Shown: piece by piece, positions 36,506 to 44,897 of the stretch
Position numbering within the stretch: position 1 is the first letter of the stretch
Layout of the letters: every line of letters starts with the position of its first letter
Assembly (NCBI RefSeq): GCF_031583025.1
Contig: NZ_CP134062.1
Location: 1 to 64,000, forward strand
Direction: 5' to 3'
Source of the DNA: Mycobacterium sp. Z3061
Lineage (GTDB): Bacteria > Actinomycetota > Actinomycetes > Mycobacteriales > Mycobacteriaceae
DNA: 64,000 bases
Made by a program: the position numbers and the translations under genes
The notes under the pieces: model-generated
Told to the model about the DNA's origin: nothing
What the model saw: only the letters and a program-made list of their open reading frames with translations
Databases searched by the model: none

Positions 36506-36817
36506 ATGGCAGACCGAATTCATGTGGTGCCGGCGGATTTGCGGGAAGCCGCCGCCCATCACCAGCAGGCCTCCGAGCAACTTCGGGCCCTGCCCGCGTC
36601 GCATGCGGCGATTCAGGAGAGCCTGGATTCTCTTGGGCCGATCTACAGCGAACTGCGCGAGGCCGGACGGGAACTGCTCGAACTCAGGCGGCAGTGCTAC
36701 GAGCAACAGGCAGACGACCATGCCGACATCGCCCAGCATCTCCACACCTCGGCGGCGCTGTGGGAGCAGCACGAACAAGAGGCAGCCGACAAGCTCGGCG
36801 GCATCCTCGATCGATGA
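36506..36817 (+). CDS. EspC-like type VII secretion target (DUF2580, Rv0027 type)
   Basis: A 103-residue helical protein starting MADRIHVVPADLREAAAHHQ, the form of the EspC/DUF2580 group of ESX-secreted or secretion-associated proteins. No canonical YxxxD/E signal is present: Tyr residues occur in IYSELRE and CYEQQADD, without an acidic residue at +4. The ATG has GAGGAGAG upstream. It is 21 bases after the DUF4226 gene and 16 before the DUF2694 gene. Classification rests on N-terminal pattern, size and context. Confidence 0.8.
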   Translation: MADRIHVVPADLREAAAHHQQASEQLRALPASHAAIQESLDSLGPIYSELREAGRELLELRRQCYEQQADDHADIAQHLHTSAALWEQHEQEAADKLGGILDR

Positions 36818-36833
36818 CCGTCACTAGACATTC

Positions 36834-37139
36834 ATGACCGACGCCAACCCGGCCTTCGACACGGTGCATCCCAGCGGCCACATCCTGGTGCGCTCATGTC
36901 GGGGCGGATATCTGCACAGCGTCGCGCTCAGTGAGGCGGCAATGGAGACGGACGCCCAAACTCTGGCCGAGGGCATCCTGCTGACCGCCGACGTGTCGTG
37001 TCTGAAGGCGCTCTTGGAAGTGCGCGACGAGATTGTCGCGGCCGGACACACGCCGTCCGCGGAGGTGCCGACGGACGCCGATCTCGATGCCGCTATTGAA
37101 AAGCTGCTCGAGCACCGGCTGCGTCGCCGCGCACCCTGA
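36834..37139 (+). CDS. DUF2694 protein (Rv0028 type)
   Basis: A 101-residue protein with a beta-rich first half (HPSGHILVRSCRGGYLHSVAL) and a helical second half (ALLEVRDEIVAAG). It matches Rv0028, a DUF2694 member; relatives are found near ESX loci and are sometimes called EspG/EspL-linked small proteins. No catalytic motif is seen. It lies 16 bases after the EspC-like gene and is likely in the same operon. Confidence 0.78.
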   Translation: MTDANPAFDTVHPSGHILVRSCRGGYLHSVALSEAAMETDAQTLAEGILLTADVSCLKALLEVRDEIVAAGHTPSAEVPTDADLDAAIEKLLEHRLRRRAP

Positions 37140-37143
37140 CCTT

Positions 37144-37287
37144 CTAAAGCAGCCAGGTCCGGCCGGTCTCCGGGTCGGGTGCGATCTCGGTTGGCGGCTC
37201 GATCGGGTTGTCGCCGAACAACTCTCGTGCGCGGCTGAGCAGAGAGCGCACCTCGTCGAGTTGCTGCTGCAGCGCGGAGTCAGCCAT
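37144..37287 (-). CDS. Small acidic protein, 47 residues
   Basis: A 47-codon gene on the minus strand inside an otherwise rightward cluster. The product begins MADSALQQQLDEVRSLLSRA, an amphipathic helix, then runs ELFGDNPIEPPTEIAPDPET and ends GRTWLL. Clean composition without rare codons and a matched start/stop in a 238-base gap support it. A similar small protein seems familiar from other mycobacteria, but I cannot name it. It is convergent with the DUF2694 gene and divergent from the DUF5631-type gene. Confidence 0.6.
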   Translation of the reverse strand: MADSALQQQLDEVRSLLSRARELFGDNPIEPPTEIAPDPETGRTWLL

Positions 37288-37377
37288 GGTCACACGCTAC
37301 CCACGCCACGTCGGCCACACAATTCACCGTTCCCAGAACCGCCGGGACTGCCTGACGAGTACCGCTACTCTTAGCCG

Positions 37378-38481
37378 GTGGGGATCTTCGGCCGTATCAC
37401 GGCGCGTCAGCGGCTGCGCAGAGCCACCCAGGAATCGCTGTCGGTACCCACTTTCAGCGCGCCCCTCGATTGCACACCCTGGGTGATCGGCGGCCTGTGG
37501 CCTCCGGAGTTGTCGGCCGGTAACTCCGAAACCGCAACTCTCGCTGGATATCTGAAGGCTGACCTGCAGCGGATCGCCGGCGCCGCCAACGATGAGTTGC
37601 GCATCATCGGCCGATCCGGAATGGAGTACACGGCCCGGCGCGACGCCGAAGCCAGAGTGATCGACGAGGCCCGCGACCTGGCGGTGCGCCGAGTCGAGTC
37701 GACGATGCGCCAACTGCGGAGGCTGCGACAAGACGCAGAACTGGGCACAGACATGGACAAAACACAGGTCATCCCCGCTGTCCGCGACGAAGTGCCGGTG
37801 CCCGCACCGGCACAGAGCGAGGACGGGCAACGACCCGTCGGGAGTACGGGGAGCCCGGCATCGACCGACGACGACCGGCTGCCGCGGCTGCTGGCATTCG
37901 TGGCGCGCCAGGAACCACGTCTGAGCTGGGCCGTCGGTGAGCGGCCAGACGGTACGACGGTACTGGTCACCGACCTCGCTCACGGCTGGATTCCGCCCGG
38001 CATCGCCTTGCCCGAAGGCGTGCGGCTACTGGAACCGCGGCGCCGCAGCGGCCGCGCGGCCGACATGCTGGGTGCCACGACCCGGGTGCTGACCTACACA
38101 CCCGGTGACCCGGCCCGCTGGTCCAGCGATGCCCCCGACCCCCAGACATCGGAGCAGCCGTTGGAGCTGCCGCCGGCCGAAGACCTGGACTGGGAGCTGA
38201 GGGTGGCGACCCACTGGCGTGAGGGCATACCCCGCCTGGTGAACACGATGGTCAGCGCCGTCGCGGCCGGCGCCGACATCGTCGAGCAAGAAGCCGATCT
38301 GCTGCGGGTTCAACTGGATACCGTCCGGTACCAGGTGCTGGCGCAGTACCCCGACGTCGACCCGGCGCAACTGCTCAACTGCATGTTGCTCGCCGCTGTC
38401 GACAGCCGCGTTTCCGGGGACCCGGTGTCGGCGAACTACCACTTCGCCTGGTTCGCGAATCTGGCTGCCGATACCGCCTGA
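37378..38481 (+). CDS. DUF5631/DUF5632-type protein (Rv0029 type)
   Basis: A 367-residue protein with two conserved parts. An N-terminal helical region (about 1-125) contains LSVPTFSAPLDCTPWVIGGLWP. A C-terminal region (about 155-367) contains SWAVGERPDGTTVLVTDLAHGWIPPGI, ATHWREGIPRLVNTMVSAV and DVDPAQLLNCMLLAAVDSRVSGDPVSANYHFAWF. A charged linker joins them. It matches Rv0029. Such proteins accompany mycobacterial type VII-associated genes; no activity is known. The GTG start has no strong ribosome site. Confidence 0.8.
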   Translation: MGIFGRITARQRLRRATQESLSVPTFSAPLDCTPWVIGGLWPPELSAGNSETATLAGYLKADLQRIAGAANDELRIIGRSGMEYTARRDAEARVIDEARDLAVRRVESTMRQLRRLRQDAELGTDMDKTQVIPAVRDEVPVPAPAQSEDGQRPVGSTGSPASTDDDRLPRLLAFVARQEPRLSWAVGERPDGTTVLVTDLAHGWIPPGIALPEGVRLLEPRRRSGRAADMLGATTRVLTYTPGDPARWSSDAPDPQTSEQPLELPPAEDLDWELRVATHWREGIPRLVNTMVSAVAAGADIVEQEADLLRVQLDTVRYQVLAQYPDVDPAQLLNCMLLAAVDSRVSGDPVSANYHFAWFANLAADTA

Positions 38482-38521
38482 AACATGAATTGACGCTGGT
38501 CGGGGGCGTCGACATACTGTC

Positions 38522-38863
38522 ATGGTGTCGGGGTCGGGTCCTTCCAGCGAGCTCAGCGACCGAAGCGCCGGAAGCGATGCAGACCTCGTCGAAGCGGTTC
38601 TTCGTGAACTGAGCGAGGCAGCGGACAAGTGGGAAGCACTCGTCGCTCAGGCTGAGACCGTCACCTACAGCGTGGACCTCGGCGACGTGCACGCGGCGGT
38701 GAATGCGGACGGCCGCCTGCTCGAGTTGACGTTGCACCCGGACGTGATGACCGGCTACGCACCCGGCGAGCTGGCCGACAGATTGAACCTCGCGATCGCA
38801 GCGCTGCGGGAGGAGGCAGAAGCCGAGAACCAGGCACGGTACGGCGGACGTCTGCAGTGGTGA
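38522..38863 (+). CDS. YbaB/EspL-like small protein (Rv0030 type)
   Basis: A 113-residue protein whose last 70 residues follow the YbaB/EbfC pattern. A strand pair (VTYSVDLGDVHAAVNADGRLLELTL) is followed by a long helix (GELADRLNLAIAALREEAEAENQARYG). Proteins of this shape (EspL, for example) occur in ESX loci as putative chaperones or DNA-binding factors. It matches Rv0030 in place and size. It lies 45 bases before eccB. Confidence 0.78.
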   Translation: MVSGSGPSSELSDRSAGSDADLVEAVLRELSEAADKWEALVAQAETVTYSVDLGDVHAAVNADGRLLELTLHPDVMTGYAPGELADRLNLAIAALREEAEAENQARYGGRLQW

Positions 38864-38908
38864 CGGGTACGGAATCGGGTCCGTACCGGTCACCGGAAGG
38901 AGAAGACT

Positions 38909-40405
38909 GTGCCACTCAATCTGTCCAACCGGGACCAGAATTCGGGGCATTTGTTCTACAACCGACGGCTGCGCGCCGCGATCACCCGGTTCTCCGTCCG
39001 GATGAAGCACGACGACCGCAAACAGCAAGCGGCAGTGGCCCTCTCTGTCGTCCTGGTCCTCATCGGTGTCGGCTGGATGGCCTTGCTGCACATCATGAAG
39101 CCCGCCGGGTTGATAGCAAGCTCGGCCGTTATCGGCAACCGGGACACCGGAGCCATTTATGCCAAGGTCAACGGACGCCTTTACCCGGCGCTGAACCTCA
39201 CCTCCGCACGGCTGGTGGTCGGGAGCGCCGCCGCGGTCACCTGGGTCACGGCAAGTGAAATCGCCAAATATCCCACCGGGCCGATGATCGGAATTCCCGG
39301 TGTGCCGGACAGCTTGCCGGTCGTGTCTAGCGCGGTGTCGGCGTGGGCAGTGTGCGACACCGCACGTACCGCGACCCGGGGCAGCGCCACGCCGCCTCTC
39401 GTCACTGCGATCGCGGGACGACTGTCCCCGCTGGACCGGGCGGCTGTGCTGGGGCCGAAACAAGCACTCCTGACAACCCACAACGGTGCCAGCTACGTGA
39501 TCTGGGGTGGGCAACGGTCGCGGATCGACCCGACCGACCGGTCGGTGACGTTCAATCTCGGCTTGGATCCCGGTGTGACGTATCCGATCGAACTGTCCAA
39601 TGCGCTCTTTGACGCCATGCCCGCTACGGAACCGCTTGTGTCGCCGACGATTCCGGAGTCCGGCAACCCGTCGCGGTGGCTGCCCGAACTCAAGGTCGGC
39701 AGTGTGCTGCAATCGCGCGACGCCGGTGGCACCGTCAACGGATTCTACGTACTGCTGGGCGGCGGGGTCCAGAAAATCAGCAGCTTCGTCGCAGATCTAC
39801 TGCGCACCAAGGACTCTCAAGGCTCGACTGCTCCTCTCCTGGTAGCCCCGGACCGCCTCGTCCATATCCCGGTCGTCGACGTACTCAACGTCGACTACTA
39901 CCCGCCCGGAAAGCTGGAATTCATTGACACGAAGGCCAATCCCGTGACGTGCGTGGGATGGGAGAAGCAGGCCGGCGATCCCCAGGCCAGGGTCACCATG
40001 ATCTCGGGTCGGGGATTACCGGTTCCGAGCGGCATGGACTCCCGTCTGGTGCATCTGGTGCGCGATGATCGGTACCCGGAATCCAGCGAGGCCGACCAGA
40101 CATTGATCCTGCCGGAAGCGGCCAACTTCGTGGCCACTACCAGCGGTGTGTCCACGGCGGACAGCCGGGAAAGCCTCTATTGGGTTGCACCGCAAGGAGT
40201 TCGATACGGCATTCAATCGGATGCGCGAACACTGCAAGCGCTCGGACTGGATGCGCGCCTCGCCCTGCAGGCGCCATGGCCACTGGTGCGCACCTTCGCG
40301 CCCGGCCCGGCGATAAGTCGCGACGCGGCCCTGGTTGCCCGCGACGCCGTATCGGCCGGCGGTGCCCTGGCACCCATTCCCGACAACAGCGACGCCGGGA
40401 GCTAG
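38909..40405 (+). CDS. eccB: Type VII secretion core protein EccB
   Basis: A 498-residue membrane-anchored EccB. ESX EccB proteins have one membrane helix and a large periplasmic part. Here a short cytosolic N-terminus (QNSGHLFYNRRLRAAITRFSVRM) resembles the usual QVTGYRFLLRRLE in shape but is divergent. The helix is at about 47-66. The periplasmic part has the conserved SSAVIGNRDTGAIYAKVNGRLYPALNL, GPMIGIPGVPDSLP and the late SANFVA-type segment AANFVATT. The GTG start has AAGGAG upstream. It is two bases from eccC. Confidence 0.93.
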   Translation: MPLNLSNRDQNSGHLFYNRRLRAAITRFSVRMKHDDRKQQAAVALSVVLVLIGVGWMALLHIMKPAGLIASSAVIGNRDTGAIYAKVNGRLYPALNLTSARLVVGSAAAVTWVTASEIAKYPTGPMIGIPGVPDSLPVVSSAVSAWAVCDTARTATRGSATPPLVTAIAGRLSPLDRAAVLGPKQALLTTHNGASYVIWGGQRSRIDPTDRSVTFNLGLDPGVTYPIELSNALFDAMPATEPLVSPTIPESGNPSRWLPELKVGSVLQSRDAGGTVNGFYVLLGGGVQKISSFVADLLRTKDSQGSTAPLLVAPDRLVHIPVVDVLNVDYYPPGKLEFIDTKANPVTCVGWEKQAGDPQARVTMISGRGLPVPSGMDSRLVHLVRDDRYPESSEADQTLILPEAANFVATTSGVSTADSRESLYWVAPQGVRYGIQSDARTLQALGLDARLALQAPWPLVRTFAPGPAISRDAALVARDAVSAGGALAPIPDNSDAGS

Positions 40406-40407
40406 CA

Positions 40408-43400
40408 GTGTCCAAAAGCGGATTCGTGCGACCGAAACGCACACCGGTACCGAATGTCCCGCCGGTGCGGGTGGCGGTCGGGGCGCCGTTGGCGCTGCCC
40501 GAACGCGAGCCACGCAACATCCTGCTGATGATCGCGGTGCCCGCACTGCTGGTCGGTATCGTCGGCACGCTGGTCGTGATGTATGCATCCGGGGTCAGGT
40601 CGTTACAGTCGGGCTTCTTCCCGATGGTCGGCCTGGTCGGTTTCGGCGCCCTGATGTTCGGGGGGCGGTTCGGGCGCGGACGCCGAATCAGTTGGGGTGA
40701 ACTGGAAAAGCAGCGCCGCAGCTATCTGCGCCAGCTCGATGACGATCGCGAAGAAGTCCAGCGTGCCGCGCGGGAACAACGCCAGAGCCAGCTGTTCGTG
40801 CATGCCGATCCGCGGCGACTCGACACGGTGATCGGTGGCCCGCGGATGTGGGAACGGCGCCCCACCGATCCGGATTTCCTCGATGTCCGGCTGGGCATCG
40901 GTGTTCAGCAGGCGGGTGACTCCGCCGTCTCGCTGCAATGGCCGGACGTTCCCATCGGTGAGGAGCTGGAACCGGTAACCGGCGGCGCACTAAGGGATTT
41001 CATCCTCGAACAGAGCAAGATCCGCGGAATTGGGAAGGTGCTGAGCCTGCGGTCCAAGCCCGGGTTCAGCTTCACCGCCGAAGATCCGAGCGACCTGCAC
41101 AATCTGGTGCGCGCGTTGCTGTGCTCGCTCGCCGTCTATCACAGTCCCGAAGACTTGAAGCTGATGGTGGTCACCCGTCATCCGGAGCATTGGCAGTGGC
41201 TGGTCTGGTTGCCGCACAACCAGCACGACGAGATGTTCGACGCATGCGGGCTGCGTCGCCTGGTATTCGCATCGCCGACGGAGCTGGAAGAGGCACTTGA
41301 CGCCGAGTTGCACCGCAAGGGCCGTGGGCCCTGGTCGCCGCCCGTGACGGCGAGCCCGACGTCGATGCCGTCAGCCATGGAAGCGGTGACGACTCCGGCG
41401 TTGGGTCCGCACTGGGTGATCGTGGACGACAACGTGGGCACCCCCGAGCAGTGGGAAGGTGTGACCGGGCAGAAAGGCATGGCCGGAATCACTGTGCTGC
41501 GGCTGGCGACCCGCGTTGGCGTCGGCGTCGGATTCGCCGACGAGAGCCAGCGGTTCGCGCTGCGCGGCGGCAGGCTGATCCACCGCGACACCTTCTACGC
41601 AGTCGCCGACACGCTGGCGGACAGCACCGCCAACCGATATGCGCGTGCGCTGGCCCGCTGGTCACCGATGAGCGCCGGCGAGCTGTCCGAAACCGACAGC
41701 CAGGCCGGCGAATTGCTGCGCGCCCTGGGCATCACCGACCCGCGGAACCTGGACGTCGAGCGGCTGTGGGCGGAAAGCCGGGGACGGGGCGATCCGAAGT
41801 GGGCGATGGTGCCCGTCGGTGTTCGACCGGGTGGCGACCTGCAGCATGTGATCCTGCGCGCCAAGGACTTCGGCGGCTACGGCTTCCACTCGGTGGTGAT
41901 CGGCACGTCTGGTTCCGGCAAGTCGGAGTACTTCTTGTCACTGTGCAGCGGAATCGCGCTGACGCACTCGCCGGAGACATTCATCGTGATCTTCGTCGAC
42001 ATGAAGTTCGAGTCGGCTGCCCAGGATCTACAGGGGTTTCCGCACGTCGCCGGGTCGCTGTCGAACTTGGGCAAGGACGACCGCCATCTGGCCGAGCGGA
42101 TGCGCAAGGCGATCAACGGTGAGATCGCCCGCCGCTACCGCCTTTTGAAGGATGCCGGCGCCCGTGATGCCAACGAGTACGAGGAGATGCGGCTCGCCGG
42201 AAGGGATCTGGAGCCCATCCCGATTCTGCTGGTGATCATCGACGAGTACCTCGAGCTGTTCATCCATCACCCGGAGTGGATCGACCTGGTGATCCACATC
42301 GGGCAGGAGGGCCGCGGCTGCAACGTCTTCTTCACCCTCGGCGGCCAACGGCTGGACCTGTCGTCGCTGAGTAAGGCCAAGAGCAACATTGCTTTTCGGG
42401 TCGCCCTGCGCGCCGAGACCGCCGAGGACTCCCGCGACGTGATCGGAAGTGATGCCGCGCTGCACCTGCCATCGCAGGAGAACGGGTACGCGCTACTCAA
42501 AGTTGGCCCGCGCGACCTCGAGCAGTTCCGGTGCTTCTACGTTTCGGCCCCGTTCGTGGTACCCAAGCCGGCGGTGAACGTGAACAAGACAGTGGCCATG
42601 AGCTTCTCGCAACCTCGCTCGTACACCTCGGACTACCAACCGCTCAGTGAGTCCGACAGCGCGGCGTTGGCCGTCGCGGATGCGCCCGAAGAGCCTGACG
42701 AATTCCTCTTCCACGCAGACGGTTTCCGCAAGAAGAAACTCGTTGACGTAGTCCGCGAGTCGCTCGTCTCGAACCCCGCCCGTCCGCCACATCAGATATG
42801 GCTTCCGCCTTTGGAAGTCAGTGAGCCGATAGACGCGCTGGTGGCCCGGTGGCGTGGGCGGCCCTGGCACGTCGCCTACGGACAGAACCCAGGTCTGGTG
42901 TTTCCGCTCGGAATCGTCGACATCCCCGAGGAACACGACCAGCGCGTGCACGCGATCAACGCAGAAATGGACAACGTCATGGTGGTTGCGACCGCCCAGC
43001 GAGGTAAGTCCACCACCTTGATGACGCTGATGACTTCCGCGGCTCTGATGTACCGGCCAGAGCGGGTGACCTTCTTCTGCATCGGGGCGTCGCTCTACCC
43101 GGTCGAAGAACTACCCCATGTGGCATCGGTGGTGAGCCCGACCGACCGTGAGGGAGTCTCTCGTACCATCGCCTCGATCGAAGGCCTGATCTCGGCGCGC
43201 GAGGCAGCGTTCAAGAGGTATCAGATCGACATCTCCGAGTTCCGGGACAGGCGCTTCGGACTCGACGGCGCCGGTACGGGCACCGGCACCACCGACCCCG
43301 GCGACAAATTCGGCGACGTCTTCCTCGTCATCGACAACTTCAGCGATCTCTATGACAAAGACGCGGCCATGGGCGACCGGGCTATCGCCATTGCCCGCCA

Positions 43401-44502
43401 AGGCCTTTCATACGGCGTGCACATCATGACCACCGCGACGGCGTGGCTCATCGGGCAGAAGCAGCAGCTGGTCAATGTCTCGAACGCACGAATTCAGCTG
43501 CGGCTGAGTAATCCCGACGAAACGCAGATGGGTGAGGGATTCGAGCGGAAGAAAGCTGCCCGCAACACCTTGGACCGTCCGGGGTTCGGGCTCACCCGGG
43601 AGGGTTTCGAGTTGCTGGTCGGAGTGCCCGAGGTGGTCGGGCCCGCCGGAGAACGGGTGCCAACCCGCGACATCGGTGCCCTCATATCGGAGATGACCGG
43701 GGCCGGGCGGGTCGAGAGCCTCGCCAGGCTGCCCGAACGCATTCCGCTCAGCGAGGTGGCGGACGCGTTCGCCGGTAGTGCCGGGGACGCAGACCCGTTG
43801 ACCATTCCGTTCGGGATCGGCGAGACCGCGCTGCGGCCGGCGGCGCTGCCCTCCCGGTTGGTGCCCAACATGCTGGTGGTGGGACGCCAGTCATGTGGGA
43901 AGACAACGACTTTAGCCGCGATGGGCCAGATGATCGTGGCTCGTTGCTCGCCCGAAGAGGCGCAGATCACCATCATCGACCCGAAGACGTCTTTGATCGG
44001 AAGGATCCAGGGTGAGCAGGTACGGGCGTACGCATACACCGCGGACGACATCGACGCGGTGATCGCCGAGTTGACGCAGCTGCTGCGCGACCGCCTGCCG
44101 CCGTCCGGACTGAGCCAGGAAGAACTCCTCAACCGCAGGAGCTGGGACGGTCCTCACCACTTCGTCCTGATCGACGACGAGCAGGAACTGCGACCGCACG
44201 GTGTGCTGGGCAAGAATGCGGCGACGGCGCCGCTGTGGGGGTTGATCGAGCGCAGCCGCGAAATCGGCTTGCATGTAGTCGCGTCGCGTTTGCCCGGCAA
44301 CTGGGCGGGCGTCTCGGTCACCAACCCGTTCCTGCAGAAGATGACGGGCTCCCGGGCGCCGACCTTGTTCATGGACAACGACCCGGCGGCGGTGAAGGTA
44401 TTCGGCAGGACCAGCGCTCAGCAACTACCCCCCGGCCGCGGTCTGTTGGTCACCAGCGACGGTGGGATCGAAGGAGTGCTGGTAGCAGAGCCATTGACGT
44501 GA
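40408..44502 (+). CDS. eccC: Type VII secretion FtsK/SpoIIIE ATPase EccC (fused)
   Basis: A 1364-residue EccC, the ESX motor that recognises and drives substrates. Two membrane helices lie at about 38-60 and 68-88. Three FtsK-like ATPase domains follow. The first has an intact Walker A G499TSGSGKS and Walker B LLVIIDEYLEL. The second has ATAQRGKS at 861-868, with Ala instead of the first Gly. The third has GRQSCGKT at 1159-1166 and FVLIDDEQEL. It is one chain, unlike the split EccCa1/EccCb1 of ESX-1. GTG 40408 is two bases after eccB and leaves out an open but non-homologous upstream stretch. Confidence 0.94.
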   Translation: MSKSGFVRPKRTPVPNVPPVRVAVGAPLALPEREPRNILLMIAVPALLVGIVGTLVVMYASGVRSLQSGFFPMVGLVGFGALMFGGRFGRGRRISWGELEKQRRSYLRQLDDDREEVQRAAREQRQSQLFVHADPRRLDTVIGGPRMWERRPTDPDFLDVRLGIGVQQAGDSAVSLQWPDVPIGEELEPVTGGALRDFILEQSKIRGIGKVLSLRSKPGFSFTAEDPSDLHNLVRALLCSLAVYHSPEDLKLMVVTRHPEHWQWLVWLPHNQHDEMFDACGLRRLVFASPTELEEALDAELHRKGRGPWSPPVTASPTSMPSAMEAVTTPALGPHWVIVDDNVGTPEQWEGVTGQKGMAGITVLRLATRVGVGVGFADESQRFALRGGRLIHRDTFYAVADTLADSTANRYARALARWSPMSAGELSETDSQAGELLRALGITDPRNLDVERLWAESRGRGDPKWAMVPVGVRPGGDLQHVILRAKDFGGYGFHSVVIGTSGSGKSEYFLSLCSGIALTHSPETFIVIFVDMKFESAAQDLQGFPHVAGSLSNLGKDDRHLAERMRKAINGEIARRYRLLKDAGARDANEYEEMRLAGRDLEPIPILLVIIDEYLELFIHHPEWIDLVIHIGQEGRGCNVFFTLGGQRLDLSSLSKAKSNIAFRVALRAETAEDSRDVIGSDAALHLPSQENGYALLKVGPRDLEQFRCFYVSAPFVVPKPAVNVNKTVAMSFSQPRSYTSDYQPLSESDSAALAVADAPEEPDEFLFHADGFRKKKLVDVVRESLVSNPARPPHQIWLPPLEVSEPIDALVARWRGRPWHVAYGQNPGLVFPLGIVDIPEEHDQRVHAINAEMDNVMVVATAQRGKSTTLMTLMTSAALMYRPERVTFFCIGASLYPVEELPHVASVVSPTDREGVSRTIASIEGLISAREAAFKRYQIDISEFRDRRFGLDGAGTGTGTTDPGDKFGDVFLVIDNFSDLYDKDAAMGDRAIAIARQGLSYGVHIMTTATAWLIGQKQQLVNVSNARIQLRLSNPDETQMGEGFERKKAARNTLDRPGFGLTREGFELLVGVPEVVGPAGERVPTRDIGALISEMTGAGRVESLARLPERIPLSEVADAFAGSAGDADPLTIPFGIGETALRPAALPSRLVPNMLVVGRQSCGKTTTLAAMGQMIVARCSPEEAQITIIDPKTSLIGRIQGEQVRAYAYTADDIDAVIAELTQLLRDRLPPSGLSQEELLNRRSWDGPHHFVLIDDEQELRPHGVLGKNAATAPLWGLIERSREIGLHVVASRLPGNWAGVSVTNPFLQKMTGSRAPTLFMDNDPAAVKVFGRTSAQQLPPGRGLLVTSDGGIEGVLVAEPLT

Positions 44503-44584
44503 ATCGACAGGCGCCGGGCCTGAACCTAGACTCAGCGCAACTTGTCGCCGGCAATGTCCGGCGGGATCGAATTGAGAGGTAGCA

Positions 44585-44890
44585 ATGGGCGGATTCTTCG
44601 GAGTGGTGCCGGGCGCTGTCGACATGTCGGCGGCCGCCGAGGCGGGGATCAGCGAAGGGATGGCCGCGACGACGGCGGCAGGTGCGGCCGCACTCACCGG
44701 GGTGCTGCCGATGGCCGCCGATGCCGACTCGATCGAGTTCGCGGCGGCCCTGAACGCCGCCGGAGCGGCATACCTGGGAACGGCCGCGGAGCACGTCGGG
44801 CAGCGCGTCGCGTTCTCCGGTGCCCAGGGTTTGTCGTCGGCCGCCGCCGTCGCGGCCGAGGCCGCTAACGCGGGCGCCGTCGGACTGTAG
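44585..44890 (+). CDS. PE-like protein
   Basis: A 101-residue alanine-rich helical protein, directly before a PPE-like gene, which is the usual PE/PPE pairing. The length and the helix-turn pattern with TGVLPMAADADSIEFAAALNAAGAAYL resemble PE domains (compare VVPAAADEVSALTAAQF). The N-terminal Pro-Glu pair is missing, and the only Tyr (AYLGTAAEH) has no Asp or Glu at +4. AGAGGTAGCA lies before the ATG. It is seven bases ahead of the PPE-like gene. Confidence 0.8.
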   Translation: MGGFFGVVPGAVDMSAAAEAGISEGMAATTAAGAAALTGVLPMAADADSIEFAAALNAAGAAYLGTAAEHVGQRVAFSGAQGLSSAAAVAAEAANAGAVGL

Positions 44891-44897
44891 GGCGCCC

